A DNA stretch of 64,000 nucleotides from Leptospira hartskeerlii (GTDB taxonomy: Bacteria > Spirochaetota > Leptospiria > Leptospirales > Leptospiraceae). The DNA lies in NCBI RefSeq assembly GCF_002811475.1, contig NZ_NPDL01000007.1:186001-250000 (forward strand), in the 5' to 3' direction. The notes beneath the pieces were generated by a model. That model was given only the letters and a program-made list of their open reading frames with translations, did no database searches and had not been told where the DNA came from. The translations under genes were made by a program, and so were the position numbers. Shown piece by piece: positions 55,209 to 64,000 of the stretch; position 1 is the first letter of the stretch; each line of letters begins with the position of its first letter.

Positions 55209-58200
55209 TTGGAACTTTCCTTTTGGATTTTTGCACGGTTATTATAGATGATCGCATAGATACAAGGTACGAAGAAGAGTGTGGCGAATGTCGCAACAGT
55301 CAATCCTCCGATCACGGCTCTGCCCAAAGGAGCATTTTGAGAATTACTTATGGACATTGGCACCATTCCGATGATCATCGCAGAAGCAGTCATAAGCACA
55401 GGTCTAATCCTAGAATATCCTGCTTCGATAGCTGCCCTTACTGCGTCTCCATGAACTTCTAAACGGTCTCTTGCATAAGAAACTACTAATATAGAATTTG
55501 CAGTAGCAGTTCCCATACACATGATCGCTCCGGTTAATGCGGGCACTGAGATATATGTGCGTGTTATAAATAGAGACCAGGCGATCCCTGCTAATGCACC
55601 TGGAAGTGCAGTGATGATAATGAACGGGTCCGTCCAAGATTGGAAGTTCACCACGATCAAAAGATAAACCAGAAGAATTGCAACAAAGAGTCCGCCTATC
55701 AGTTCGATATAAGCGCTTCTCATCGTCTCTGCTTGGCCGAGGATCTCTATTGCAGCTCCTCTCGGGAGTTCGCTTTTCATGGAGTCCATGATCTTTTGAG
55801 CATCACTTAAGACTCCTCCTAAGTCTCTACCTTCTGCGGAAACATACACGTCGATTAAAGGTAAAAGGTTTTGGTGAGTCACTAAACCCGGAGTTCCTGT
55901 TGGAGTGATATTGGCAACGTTTCCTAAGAGTTGTATTCCATTTTCTGAATTATCCTGTAAGTCTCCTCGATTGACAGGAACAGTCAGTAAATCTTCAGTT
56001 CTTCTCATCTGAGGTTGCGGAACATAAATATTAATTTGATAAGATAGCCCTGTCTTTCGATCCATCCAATATTCTTGGTCAATCTGTTGGCTTCCTGAAG
56101 TCGCGAGTAACATATTCTCTGCAACTGATTTCATCGGAAGATCAACATTGATCCCTAAACTTCTATTTCCATCTACGAGCAGAGTAGGTGTACTCATTGT
56201 TTGTTGGATCACAACATCTGCCGCGCCTGGAATTGTTTTCAATTTACCCTGAAGTTTTTGAGCAAATTCAAAATTCTTTTCTAGATCCATTCCATTGATT
56301 TGGATATCTATTGGAGAGGGTGAACCGAAGTTTAGGATCTTTGAAGTCAAGTCCGCAGGTTGGAATGTGAACACTGTCCCTGGATAAAGTTCGCTTAATC
56401 CTTTTCTGAGAGTTTGTCTGTAATCCCATACTGGCGATTCTTCATCTTTTAACGAAATTGTTAGATCGCAATCCTGAGAACCGATTGTAGGAGTAGGGAT
56501 GAATGCAAGGTTATGAGGTCCTACCGGTAGGCCACAGTTACTAAGAACACTCTCTACCTTGCCAGGAAGTAATTTTTTAATATCTTCCGAAACCAAAGTG
56601 GCAATCCTTCCGGAAACTTCTATCCTAGTTCCCAAAGGTGCACGCATATGCATTTGTAAAGTTCCCGCTTTGATCTCAGGGAAAAAGTCTCTACCATTCA
56701 TATAGAATAGAAGAAGGGATCCGGTTGCTATCGCTAAGAATATCTTCACAAATCTTTTACGATCCGCTATTACTTTCTGTAGAAGAATATAATAACGTTC
56801 CCTGAATTCAGTGAAGTTATGTTCGAATCCTTTTTGAAAACGTATTAAGAAATCGATCCATTCCGTAAGAAAAGCGAAACGAGAATTTGTTTTCTTAGAA
56901 ACAGTATGCGCAATATGTTTTGCAGCTCCTTTAGAATGAGATCCGTGCTTACCGTTCTCAGGAGAATGGTGAGCCGTTAGCAAATATTTTGCCATGGTAG
57001 GAACAAGAGTCCTAGAAAGAATGAAGGAAGCTATCATTGCAAGTGCTACCGCTTCTGCCATTGGCTTGAATAACCAACCTGAAACTCCACTCAATTGAAA
57101 GAGAGGGAACCAAACGATTACGATAGCGAGAGTGGCAACAAATGTAGGAATTACGATCTCGTTAGCTGCATCTATGATCGCCTTCTCCAATGGTTTACCC
57201 ATCTCTATATGAGTATCTATATTCTCAATCATCACTGTGGCATCATCCACAAGGATACCCACAGCCAAAGCCAAACCTCCTAAGGTCATTACGTTGATAG
57301 ATTCTCCGAGCAAATGAAGCCCTATGATGGAACTTAAGAGAGAAAGTGGAATTGAAGTAGCGATAATGGTAGTCGCTCTCCAAGAACCTAAAAAGAGTAA
57401 CACTACAAGTCCAGTAAGACCAGCAGCCAAAATCATTTCATGTACAACGTTCTCTATGGAATCCTTAACGAATATAGAAGCGTCGTTTAATAGTTTAATC
57501 TCTACATCGTCTGGAGAGATTTGTTTGATCCTAGGCAGGGTTTTACGAATTCCATCGACCACATCTAGAGTAGATGCATCACCGCTCTTCATTACTACGA
57601 TCAAAACGGATTGTTTTCCGTCCACGAGCACTGAGTTTAATTGGGGAGGGCCGCCTAATGCAACGCTTGCAACATCTCTCATAAAGAATGTGCTATTCCC
57701 GACTCTCTTGATCGGAATATTATTAAAATCTTCTACTTGGATCGGGATTGCATTTGTCATTACCATCCAATCGGTCTTGCCTATCTTCTGGTCTCCCGCA
57801 GGCAATACGGCACTCTGTTCATTGAACGCCTTGAATACATCCATAGGCGACAGGTTCCTAGATAAAAGTTTTTGTTTATCTAGTGAGACCAATAATTGCA
57901 TTGGAGTTCCTCCATACGGCTGAGGAATAATTGCGCCAGGGATCGTAACGAGTAAGGAACGTATCCTCATGAAGGCGAGGTTATAAAGTTCTGCAGGAGT
58001 CATCTTTTCCGATGTGACTTGAAGCATTGCAACCGGAACGGAAGAAGCTTCCAATCTCATGATCATAGGAGGAGAAATATCCGGAGGCAAGGAAGTGACC
58101 ACTGTCTGCGAAATTGCAGCCACCTCCGCTTCTGCACCTGCGAGATCAGTATGAGGTTGCAATTCTATATTGATAATACTACTTCCGTAATAGGATCTGC

Positions 58201-58450
58201 TATTAATACTTTTGATCCCTTCTACAGTACTTGTTAATGCTCTTTCAAAAAAGTAAGTGATCCTTCCGGCAACATCTTCAGGAAGCATGCCTTGGTAGCC
58301 CCATACTACCGAGATAACCGGAATTTTGATGTTTGGAAAAACATCAGTAGGGGCTTTGAAAATTGATTGTATCCCAAAGAACAGGATTAGAATAGCGAGG
58401 ACCACGAAGGTATAAGGTCTTTTTAGAGCAATGAGAACGATTTCATTCAT
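55205..58450 (-). CDS. RND efflux inner-membrane transporter (AcrB/HAE type)
   Basis: 1081 residues, the usual AcrB-family size. It begins MNEIVLIALKRPYTFVVLAI and has PTDVFPNIKIPVISVVWGYQ, the periplasmic porter loops, and the helix LGGLALAVGILVDDATVMIE with the paired proton-relay aspartates, then SYARDRLEVHGDAVRAAIEA and RPVLMTASAMIIGMVPMSIS. A His/Lys-rich cytoplasmic loop (about 495-520) is unusual. It exports drugs, detergents or similar compounds. First gene of the efflux operon, divergent from the membrane-bound AraC gene 76 bases away. Confidence 0.94.
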   Translation of the reverse strand: MNEIVLIALKRPYTFVVLAILILFFGIQSIFKAPTDVFPNIKIPVISVVWGYQGMLPEDVAGRITYFFERALTSTVEGIKSINSRSYYGSSIINIELQPHTDLAGAEAEVAAISQTVVTSLPPDISPPMIMRLEASSVPVAMLQVTSEKMTPAELYNLAFMRIRSLLVTIPGAIIPQPYGGTPMQLLVSLDKQKLLSRNLSPMDVFKAFNEQSAVLPAGDQKIGKTDWMVMTNAIPIQVEDFNNIPIKRVGNSTFFMRDVASVALGGPPQLNSVLVDGKQSVLIVVMKSGDASTLDVVDGIRKTLPRIKQISPDDVEIKLLNDASIFVKDSIENVVHEMILAAGLTGLVVLLFLGSWRATTIIATSIPLSLLSSIIGLHLLGESINVMTLGGLALAVGILVDDATVMIENIDTHIEMGKPLEKAIIDAANEIVIPTFVATLAIVIVWFPLFQLSGVSGWLFKPMAEAVALAMIASFILSRTLVPTMAKYLLTAHHSPENGKHGSHSKGAAKHIAHTVSKKTNSRFAFLTEWIDFLIRFQKGFEHNFTEFRERYYILLQKVIADRKRFVKIFLAIATGSLLLFYMNGRDFFPEIKAGTLQMHMRAPLGTRIEVSGRIATLVSEDIKKLLPGKVESVLSNCGLPVGPHNLAFIPTPTIGSQDCDLTISLKDEESPVWDYRQTLRKGLSELYPGTVFTFQPADLTSKILNFGSPSPIDIQINGMDLEKNFEFAQKLQGKLKTIPGAADVVIQQTMSTPTLLVDGNRSLGINVDLPMKSVAENMLLATSGSQQIDQEYWMDRKTGLSYQINIYVPQPQMRRTEDLLTVPVNRGDLQDNSENGIQLLGNVANITPTGTPGLVTHQNLLPLIDVYVSAEGRDLGGVLSDAQKIMDSMKSELPRGAAIEILGQAETMRSAYIELIGGLFVAILLVYLLIVVNFQSWTDPFIIITALPGALAGIAWSLFITRTYISVPALTGAIMCMGTATANSILVVSYARDRLEVHGDAVRAAIEAGYSRIRPVLMTASAMIIGMVPMSISNSQNAPLGRAVIGGLTVATFATLFFVPCIYAIIYNNRAKIQKESSK

Positions 58451-58526
58451 TTTGTTTCCTCATATATTAGTAGCATTTAATATGGAGAAAATCGTCCCGG
58501 TTTATAAGTTTGGACTGGATTCTTGA

Positions 58527-60098
58527 ATGAACAATAAGTATAGAATGAAAGTATTTCTGATCTGGATCTTGGTTTTGAGCGTTTCTACTCAAGTCTATTC
58601 CCAAGGGAATGAAGAGAAAGTGGGGCATCTTCGCATCCAGGATTCTAACCAAACACACTGGAAGCAGATCGACGATTTTTCCGTGCTTCTGGATTGGGGA
58701 TTTTACCCGGAACCAATCGATCTACGCTTTCGGATTGGTAATTTACCCGAGGAATCCAAGACCGAATTTTTGATCTTTCCATGGAGTCTCCTCGATTCTG
58801 TTCAGGTTTGCGATCTAAAAGGAGATTGTCTGCAGGCAGGTTTTATACATCCGGTCAATGAATGGCTGGTTCCAGGGATATTTCCTGTTTTTCCCCTCAG
58901 AAAATTCCTGGAAAATAGCTCCGAGATCAATATTAGGATCCAGTCTAGAAACTATATACTCTCCGAGGTTCGCCTAGTAAGCGCGGAAGAGTTATATTCT
59001 ATTTCAACGGTTTATTCGGGCATAGTATTCTCACTTCTCGCGCTTGTGATCGTTCAGATCGCTTATCTTATTAATTCTTATATTCGTCTTCGCTCCAAAT
59101 GGATCTTGTATCAGATCCTATTCTCTTTTGGGATAGGGCTTACATTTTTATTCGTGTCCGGGATAGGTTCCAGATACGTTTTTCCAGGATTCGGATTCCC
59201 TCTTTCTTTAGGGAAGAAGATCATGATAGGTTATCTGATCATTTCAGGCACTCTGTGGGTTTCGCATTTTCTGAAGATTAGGCAAAATTTTAAACCAGTT
59301 TGGTACTTTTATAATGTAGTGAACATTCTGACTGCGATCATGATCGCTTTAAGTTTTACTAAATTTCCCAGACAATTCGTTTCTCGCTCCTTTACTATTT
59401 TTTATTTGGCAGTGACCGGGACAGCGATTGTTCTTAGCTTGGTTGCCACAAAACGAAAGACAATCCAAACACGTTGGTTTGTGCTCGGAATGTTCTCATT
59501 ACTTGCGATAGAAATATTAAATATCATTTCATATAAGGCATTTTTTTCCTTCGATGGAAAAAGCTTCCTATTCTTTATAGCATTCTTCGTTCCCGTAAAT
59601 ATATTCCTGACCAGTCGCTCTGTTAGGACTCGGATCAGGGAATTGGAACATGAGATTTCATTAAGAAGAGAAGAGCTTAGGAACTTCCATAGCGATAAGA
59701 CATCCTCAGATGGATTGGCAAAGAAGAAGTCCACCATTATAGGTATCAATGTAGACGACACATTGGCTCGATTGAACAAACTTCTGGATGAGGACAAGAT
59801 CTATTTAGAAGAAGAATTAAGGATCAGCGATCTTGCCGCGGTTTTAGGATTATCGGTACATCAGGTTTCCGAACTTTTGAACCAAGTATTGAATATTTCT
59901 TTTCCGGATCTGCTTAAGAAATATAGGATAGAAGAGGCTAAACGGATTATTCTAAATGATCCTTCTGCAAATATACTGGACTTGGCGTTCTCTGTGGGTT
60001 TCCAGTCTAAGTCTTCTTTTTATGATTCTTTTAAGAAGCAAACTGGATTGACTCCTCAGGAATTTAAGAAATCGGCTTCGCCCGATCCAATTGATTAA
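58527..60098 (+). CDS. membrane-bound 7TM-DISM sensor fused to AraC DNA-binding domain
   Basis: 523 residues. A signal peptide (VFLIWILVLSVSTQVYSQ) is followed by an extracytoplasmic beta-rich domain (about 25-160) and seven hydrophobic helices (about 165-370), the 7TMR-DISM layout. A charged linker (about 375-410) leads to an AraC HTH (about 420-520): LRISDLAAVLGLSVHQVSEL and NILDLAFSVGFQSKSSFYDS. The regulator would sense an outside signal and bind DNA while anchored in the membrane. It is divergent from the RND operon, its probable target. Confidence 0.87.
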   Translation: MNNKYRMKVFLIWILVLSVSTQVYSQGNEEKVGHLRIQDSNQTHWKQIDDFSVLLDWGFYPEPIDLRFRIGNLPEESKTEFLIFPWSLLDSVQVCDLKGDCLQAGFIHPVNEWLVPGIFPVFPLRKFLENSSEINIRIQSRNYILSEVRLVSAEELYSISTVYSGIVFSLLALVIVQIAYLINSYIRLRSKWILYQILFSFGIGLTFLFVSGIGSRYVFPGFGFPLSLGKKIMIGYLIISGTLWVSHFLKIRQNFKPVWYFYNVVNILTAIMIALSFTKFPRQFVSRSFTIFYLAVTGTAIVLSLVATKRKTIQTRWFVLGMFSLLAIEILNIISYKAFFSFDGKSFLFFIAFFVPVNIFLTSRSVRTRIRELEHEISLRREELRNFHSDKTSSDGLAKKKSTIIGINVDDTLARLNKLLDEDKIYLEEELRISDLAAVLGLSVHQVSELLNQVLNISFPDLLKKYRIEEAKRIILNDPSANILDLAFSVGFQSKSSFYDSFKKQTGLTPQEFKKSASPDPID

Positions 60099-60120
60099 AA
60101 GATCAATAGCAATTGATCTT
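60099..60120 (+). terminator. hairpin directly after the 7TM-AraC stop codon
   Basis: AAGATCAAT-agca-ATTGATCTT is a perfect nine-base stem starting one base past the stop. There is no T run, so it may stabilise the 3' end or terminate weakly. The remaining gap to 60300 holds no gene; AAGGAGAG precedes the next ATG. Confidence 0.4.
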
Positions 60121-60300
60121 CCGCTTCTGTCGCGATGTCGTTAAAACGATTCGTATATTTCTCTAAACCTTAAAAATGACTACGTCCGCATGAGATTCGG
60201 CTACTCGAATAATCCGACCTAACTGAACTTCCGGTTTTCTAAATTCATCAGAATATCAATTAACGCTTATACAGCGATCTCTAATTAAGGAGAGAAATTT

Positions 60301-61206
60301 ATGAAGATCATAGTTACAGGTTCGTTAGGGCATATCAGTAAGCCTCTTACGGAAAATCTAATTGAAAAGGGACATTCCGTTACGGTCATAAGCAGTAATT
60401 CGGAAAGGAAGAATGAAATAGAAGCGTTAGGAGCAATATCTGCAATCGGAAACATGCAGGATGCTGATTTCTTGTTTCATACTTTCCAAGGTGCTGATAT
60501 TGTGTATGTGATGGAGGCGATCGGATATCATAGCTTCTTCGATCAGAATTTAGATGTGACGGAAACGATCCGTAGGATCGCACTTAGTTATAAGGATGCA
60601 ATCCAACGATCTGGGATAGAGAAAGTGGTCCATCTAAGTAGTATCGGAGCTCACACTGATTCAGGAAATGGCATTCTTGCATTTCATTACGTTGCGGAAA
60701 ATATCTTGAAGCAGTTACCTCAAAATGTATCCATTAAATTTATGCGCCCGGTCGGATTTTACTATAATATGTTCGCGTTTATACAGACGATCAAGGCCCA
60801 AGGTGCTATTATTTCCAATTATGAGGGAGATGAGAAGGAACCGTGGGTATCTCCTTTGGATATTGCTACAGTGATATCGGAAGAAATCGATAAACCTTTT
60901 AATGGCAGAAGTATTCGATACATTGCTAGTGACGAGGCTTCTCCAAATGAAGTGGCTAAACTATTGGGAGAAGCGATCGGAAAGTCTGATTTAAAATGGA
61001 CAGCCATTTCGGACGAGCAGCTATTAAACGGGATGATCTTGGCAGGAATGAATCCTAAAGCTGCGAAAGGTTTCACCGAGATGAACGCCTCTAGAAGGGG
61101 CGGCGTATTGTACGAAGATTACTATCGTAACCGACCAATCTTAGGAAAAACCAAATTGAAAAACTTTGCATTAGAATTTGCGAAAGTTTACGATCAACAT
61201 AAATAG
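60301..61206 (+). CDS. NmrA-like NAD(P)-binding protein
   Basis: 301 residues. The N-terminal Rossmann motif is VTGSLGHISKPLTENLIEKG, with VTVISSNSERKNEIEALGA marking NADP preference in the NmrA/atypical SDR group; VVHLSSIGAHTDSGNG is the middle strand. No SDR catalytic Tyr-Lys pair is evident, so it may be a quinone/azo reductase-type (YtfG-like) or redox sensor protein. It is followed nine bases later by an AraC regulator gene on the same strand, suggesting one transcript. Confidence 0.85.
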   Translation: MKIIVTGSLGHISKPLTENLIEKGHSVTVISSNSERKNEIEALGAISAIGNMQDADFLFHTFQGADIVYVMEAIGYHSFFDQNLDVTETIRRIALSYKDAIQRSGIEKVVHLSSIGAHTDSGNGILAFHYVAENILKQLPQNVSIKFMRPVGFYYNMFAFIQTIKAQGAIISNYEGDEKEPWVSPLDIATVISEEIDKPFNGRSIRYIASDEASPNEVAKLLGEAIGKSDLKWTAISDEQLLNGMILAGMNPKAAKGFTEMNASRRGGVLYEDYYRNRPILGKTKLKNFALEFAKVYDQHK

Positions 61207-61215
61207 ATTAGTCGA

Positions 61216-62136
61216 ATGTTAAACAATCAGCCATATAGAATAAAAACGATCAGCGAATTCCACCATCTGAGAGGTTTACCAAAACCGGAGCATCCTTTGA
61301 TCAGCGTAGTGGATTATACATCGATCAAACATTCTCCGGAATTCAACGTTACGAGTTGGACTTTGGATTTTTATTCGATCTCTCTCAAGAGAAATTCCGG
61401 CATAAAAATGAAATACGGACAGCAGGAATACGATTTCGACGAGGGGATCTTATTCTTTATGGCGCCTGGTCAGGTGTTCAGGATCGAAGTAAACGGCGAG
61501 GCTAGAGTGGAACATTCCGGATGGATATTACTTATCCATCCGGATTTTATTTGGAATACTTCTTTAGCGAAGAGCATTCGAAAATACGAATACTTTGATT
61601 ATTCGGTAAATGAAGCCTTATTTCTTTCCGAGAAAGAAGAAGCTGTCGCCAATAATATCATTCAAAATATACGACAGGAGTATCATTCCAATATCGACAA
61701 ATTCAGTCAGGATATCATTATCTCTCAAATCGAAACCCTACTCAATTATTCCGAAAGATTCTATCATAGACAGTTCATTACGAGAAAGATCACTAATCAT
61801 AGGATCCTGGATAGATTGGAAGAAGTATTAGCGGACTATTTTAGAGGGGGAGATCTAAAACAAAAAGGACTTCCTTCCGTTCAATACATTGCCGATGTAA
61901 TCGGTGTTTCTCCGAATTATCTAAGCGGGTTGCTTAAGGTTTTGACCGGGCAAAGCACTCAGCAGCATATTCATAATAAGTTGATCGAAGAAGCAAAGGG
62001 AAAATTATCCACAACGGATCTTCCGATAACTGCAATCGCTTACGAATTGGGGTTCGAACATTCACAGTCCTTTAGTAAACTATTTAAAAGTAAAACGAAT
62101 CTTTCTCCTCAGGAGTTTAGACGTTCTTTCAATTAG
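61216..62136 (+). CDS. AraC family transcriptional regulator
   Basis: 306 residues. An N-terminal cupin (about 40-170; EGILFFMAPGQVFRIEVNGE) resembles AraC_binding domains, and the C-terminal HTH (about 200-305) reads SVQYIADVIGVSPNYLSGLL and AIAYELGFEHSQSFSKLFKS then LSPQEFR. It lies nine bases after the NmrA-like gene; the pair may form an autoregulated unit. Confidence 0.9.
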   Translation: MLNNQPYRIKTISEFHHLRGLPKPEHPLISVVDYTSIKHSPEFNVTSWTLDFYSISLKRNSGIKMKYGQQEYDFDEGILFFMAPGQVFRIEVNGEARVEHSGWILLIHPDFIWNTSLAKSIRKYEYFDYSVNEALFLSEKEEAVANNIIQNIRQEYHSNIDKFSQDIIISQIETLLNYSERFYHRQFITRKITNHRILDRLEEVLADYFRGGDLKQKGLPSVQYIADVIGVSPNYLSGLLKVLTGQSTQQHIHNKLIEEAKGKLSTTDLPITAIAYELGFEHSQSFSKLFKSKTNLSPQEFRRSFN

Positions 62137-62260
62137 ATCTTTCGATGTAGAATGGCGTGGATAAAGGCAGGGCGACCTGAAAGAATAAAAACAAAATTCT
62201 CTTATCAACTCATTTTCAAAGATTGTAAATTAATTTCTATAATTTAGTTCGTAGAGAAAG

Positions 62261-62290
62261 AAATATCTCCCTCATTCGAGAGAGATATTT
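62261..62290. terminator. bidirectional terminator between convergent genes
   Basis: AAATATCTC (62261-62269) pairs perfectly with GAGATATTT (62282-62290), with an inner CTC-attc-GAG stem. T-rich tails occur on both strands. It separates the AraC gene from the secreted phosphatase gene. Confidence 0.7.
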
Positions 62291-62306
62291 TCAATAAAGG
62301 TGTTTT

Positions 62307-63269
62307 TTAATAGCAGGAAGCAGATTGAGGAGTGCTTGCTACTACAGTATTGTAATGAAGAGAATAATTGCCCGTGATTGACTGGGTTCCTTCTTTACCA
62401 GCATTCTCTCCTATGATCCAAGTATCCGATTTTGGAATACCACTGGCTGCGTATGCTGCAATATCAGTAGTCGCATTTCCGTAAGCACGGATAATATCCA
62501 GTCCGACAGTATTACGCAAATAATTAATATAATCGGTTTTGTATGCTTGCACATTCGCACCCCAATAATCGGAACTAGGATGATAATGCCAAGATTTCAT
62601 TCCTTTGAGAGGGAACCACTCGCGAGTATCTTTCGTATTCCAGTAAGGACGACCGGTTAAATATATTACTTGATATCCTTTATTACGATATGCATTCACG
62701 GTTTCCGGAGCGTAATAATAAGCGTCTGCAATTTTGATCCCAGAATAATCTGCAAGAGCCTCGAAATCATTCGTGGTTAAAGTCCCATCTACATCGAATA
62801 GAACAGTTTGGCGTCCAGGATCCGCTACGGTCAGATAACCGTCTGCGCTAGAAAGATCACCTTCTACAACCATACGAACTATATAATCACCAGTTGCACG
62901 AACTCCAAGGTTCGCAGTGATTTTTCCGTCACCATTTGTGGTATAACGACCCACATAGGTCCAACCGCTCATAGCAGTTCCATAGATATAAACGTGAATG
63001 TATTCACCTTCCAGATCTTTATGAAATACCGCATCATAATCGAATTTACCAACCATGGTTGCATTGGATCCGGATTTCACGATCGTGTCATACACCATGT
63101 GATAGGGCACATACAAACCGGCTAAAATCGTATTTCCAAAATTACGGAAATTTCTTTTGGTAGGTTTTGAAAAACTAGGTGGGTTAGAAGGGGTAGTGTA
63201 GTCGGGACAATCTGCCCAAAGGCCGATTGAGAACGCACTTAAGCACAGGGCTAACAAAAAGAATCGCAT
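62307..63269 (-). CDS. secreted lipin/Ned1/Smp2 (LNS2)-type HAD phosphatase
   Basis: 320 residues from ATG 63269, six bases after GGAG; a TTG 12 bases upstream is unlikely. A signal peptide (FLLALCLSAFSIGLWA) precedes a beta-rich N-terminal domain (about 20-150) and a HAD-like domain with QTVLFDVDGTLTTNDFEAL (nucleophile and second Asp at ~159/161), VIYLTGRPYWNTKDTREWF and AYGNATTDIAAY. LNS2 domains occur in phosphatidate phosphatases of eukaryotes; exported bacterial members are known in proteobacteria and leptospires. It may dephosphorylate a phospholipid or other phosphate ester outside the inner membrane. Confidence 0.83.
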   Translation of the reverse strand: MRFFLLALCLSAFSIGLWADCPDYTTPSNPPSFSKPTKRNFRNFGNTILAGLYVPYHMVYDTIVKSGSNATMVGKFDYDAVFHKDLEGEYIHVYIYGTAMSGWTYVGRYTTNGDGKITANLGVRATGDYIVRMVVEGDLSSADGYLTVADPGRQTVLFDVDGTLTTNDFEALADYSGIKIADAYYYAPETVNAYRNKGYQVIYLTGRPYWNTKDTREWFPLKGMKSWHYHPSSDYWGANVQAYKTDYINYLRNTVGLDIIRAYGNATTDIAAYAASGIPKSDTWIIGENAGKEGTQSITGNYSLHYNTVVASTPQSASCY

Positions 63270-63310
63270 AGGAATCTCCAAATATTTTTTTCATCTGAAA
63301 GTTGTTTTGA

Positions 63311-63341
63311 AAAATTTTTGTAAACGGATTACAAAAATTTT
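63311..63341. promoter_or_regulatory. 31-base inverted repeat upstream of the LNS2 phosphatase gene
   Basis: AAAATTTTTGTAA (63311-63323), loop ACGGA, then TTACAAAAATTTT (63329-63341), a perfect 13-base stem starting 42 bases before the ATG. Flanking TTTGA/TCAAA extends the symmetry. It could be an operator (TTGTAA-N5-TTACAA core). The rest of the 292-base gap (63342-63561) is AT-rich with no gene seen. Confidence 0.5.
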
Positions 63342-63561
63342 CAAACAGCGGCGAATATATTTGAGCTATGCATGTAGAGCAAGAAGAAACTAAAAATATG
63401 ACTGTGACAACATGTAGAAATATAAAATACAAAAGAATGATTGAATGATATGCAACTGTTATAAATAAATTATATATAATTGATATATAAGGAAATTATA
63501 AATAACGAAGATTGTTTAACGATTTCAGTTCGAAACCAAACTGTTAGGCGTTCTATTTTCT

Positions 63562-64000
63562 TCACTTGAATTTGTATCTATAACTTCCTCCGAAATAAGC
63601 TCTGGCGCCGTGATACGCAGAACAAGAAACTTCCTCTACTTCTATCCTGTTTTGAAAATATTCGAATTCCAATAAACAACAGTCGGGATCTTCCGGTTTA
63701 CAGCCTTCAGTGGATGCCCAAGTCCATTTGCCTTCTTTAGCTGGATTCCAATTTCCACTTACTTCACCAAGGTGAGCCGTGGGACCTCTTACAACATCAA
63801 AGGAAAATTGGATACTTTTACTGGATTTATTTCGGAAAAGTTTTAAGGTACCTCCGAAACCATCCGTATAAGAGCCTAATCCTTCCTTAGATGCCTTGCC
63901 GAATTTCCAAACATGATTTAGATATTTAGTTCTTTCGGCTGTGGTTTCTGTTTTGCAGATGATTGTTTCCAAACCGGATTCGTCCGAAGCGTACATAGGT
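63562..64000 (-). CDS. hypothetical secreted-type protein, N-terminus outside the window
   Basis: About 144 residues are visible; the frame is open to the window edge and the ATG at 63996 may be internal, since no ribosome site can be seen and a signal peptide is missing. I do not recognise the family. The sequence is rich in Cys, Trp and Gly (CKPEDPDCC, CSAYHGARAYFGGSY), suggesting an exported, disulfide-bonded beta protein. The closing Y-H-G-x-x-x-Y-F-x-G-x-Y pattern may be useful for family searches. Confidence 0.6.
   Translation of the reverse strand, partial: PMYASDESGLETIICKTETTAERTKYLNHVWKFGKASKEGLGSYTDGFGGTLKLFRNKSSKSIQFSFDVVRGPTAHLGEVSGNWNPAKEGKWTWASTEGCKPEDPDCCLLEFEYFQNRIEVEEVSCSAYHGARAYFGGSYRYKFK

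Noticed and set aside
57324..57923. 199-residue plus-strand frame inside the RND transporter gene
   Set aside because: Antisense to a highly conserved AcrB-family region; composition reflects the complementary codons.

Overview
The window is about 40% GC chromosomal DNA, densely packed with tight operons. It most likely comes from a spirochaete of the genus Leptospira. The support is a flgG-flgA-flgH-flgI-flgJ block with P- and L-ring genes plus a separate flgF-like gene, many secreted lipoproteins, several AraC/TetR regulators, and short intergenic palindromes of the GTAGGAACTCC kind. This assignment is inference from gene content and sequence style; no marker gene such as rRNA is present and I see no tRNA or CRISPR array.

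Layout: (1) 1-471, the 3' part of a nitroreductase. (2) 530-8401, a complete kdpFABCDE potassium-uptake operon with its own sensor kinase and response regulator, followed by a convergent CPA2 antiporter. (3) 10641-13350, a lipoprotein that looks like a class D beta-lactamase lacking its catalytic Ser and Lys, a small membrane protein, and an orphan DNA methyltransferase. (4) 13482-16002, a TetR repressor divergent from an enoyl-CoA hydratase/alcohol dehydrogenase pair, with two matching operator palindromes. (5) 16138-20050, flagellar rod and ring genes. (6) 20056-25300, a TetR repressor divergent from a four-gene meta-cleavage-type aromatic pathway driven by a near-consensus promoter that appears to make a leaderless mRNA. 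(7) 25383-30367, a minus-strand operon of an ATP-grasp enzyme, two SAM methyltransferases and a YihY/BrkB membrane protein with a beta-propeller inserted in its membrane domain. (8) 30440-32951, a GC-rich repeat block, flgF, an IS1595-type transposase that runs antisense into flgF, and a decayed second transposase piece. (9) 32964-36857, glycerate kinase, an AraC regulator divergent from an alcohol dehydrogenase, and a TMEM175-type channel. (10) 36864-39582, a sulfur operon: persulfide dioxygenase-rhodanese, two YeeE/YedE halves and a TauE/SafE exporter. (11) 39770-45282, a class III cyclase, an AraC regulator, a methyltransferase and an MgtA-type Mg2+ ATPase. (12) 45385-50664, secreted proteins: a GH5 glycosidase with Cys-rich repeats, an NHL-repeat lipoprotein and a phospholipase C/P1-nuclease-like protein. 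(13) 50760-60098, a CPA1 antiporter and an RND efflux operon divergent from a membrane-bound 7TM-AraC regulator. (14) 60301-64000, an NmrA-like protein with AraC regulator, a secreted lipin-type phosphatase, and a partial secreted protein.

Common themes are ion homeostasis (Kdp, two antiporters, TMEM175, MgtA), catabolism under local TetR/AraC control, and secreted hydrolases. The least expected objects are the propeller-in-YihY operon, the inactive class D beta-lactamase homologue, the leaderless aromatic operon, and the membrane-tethered AraC factor next to RND efflux genes.
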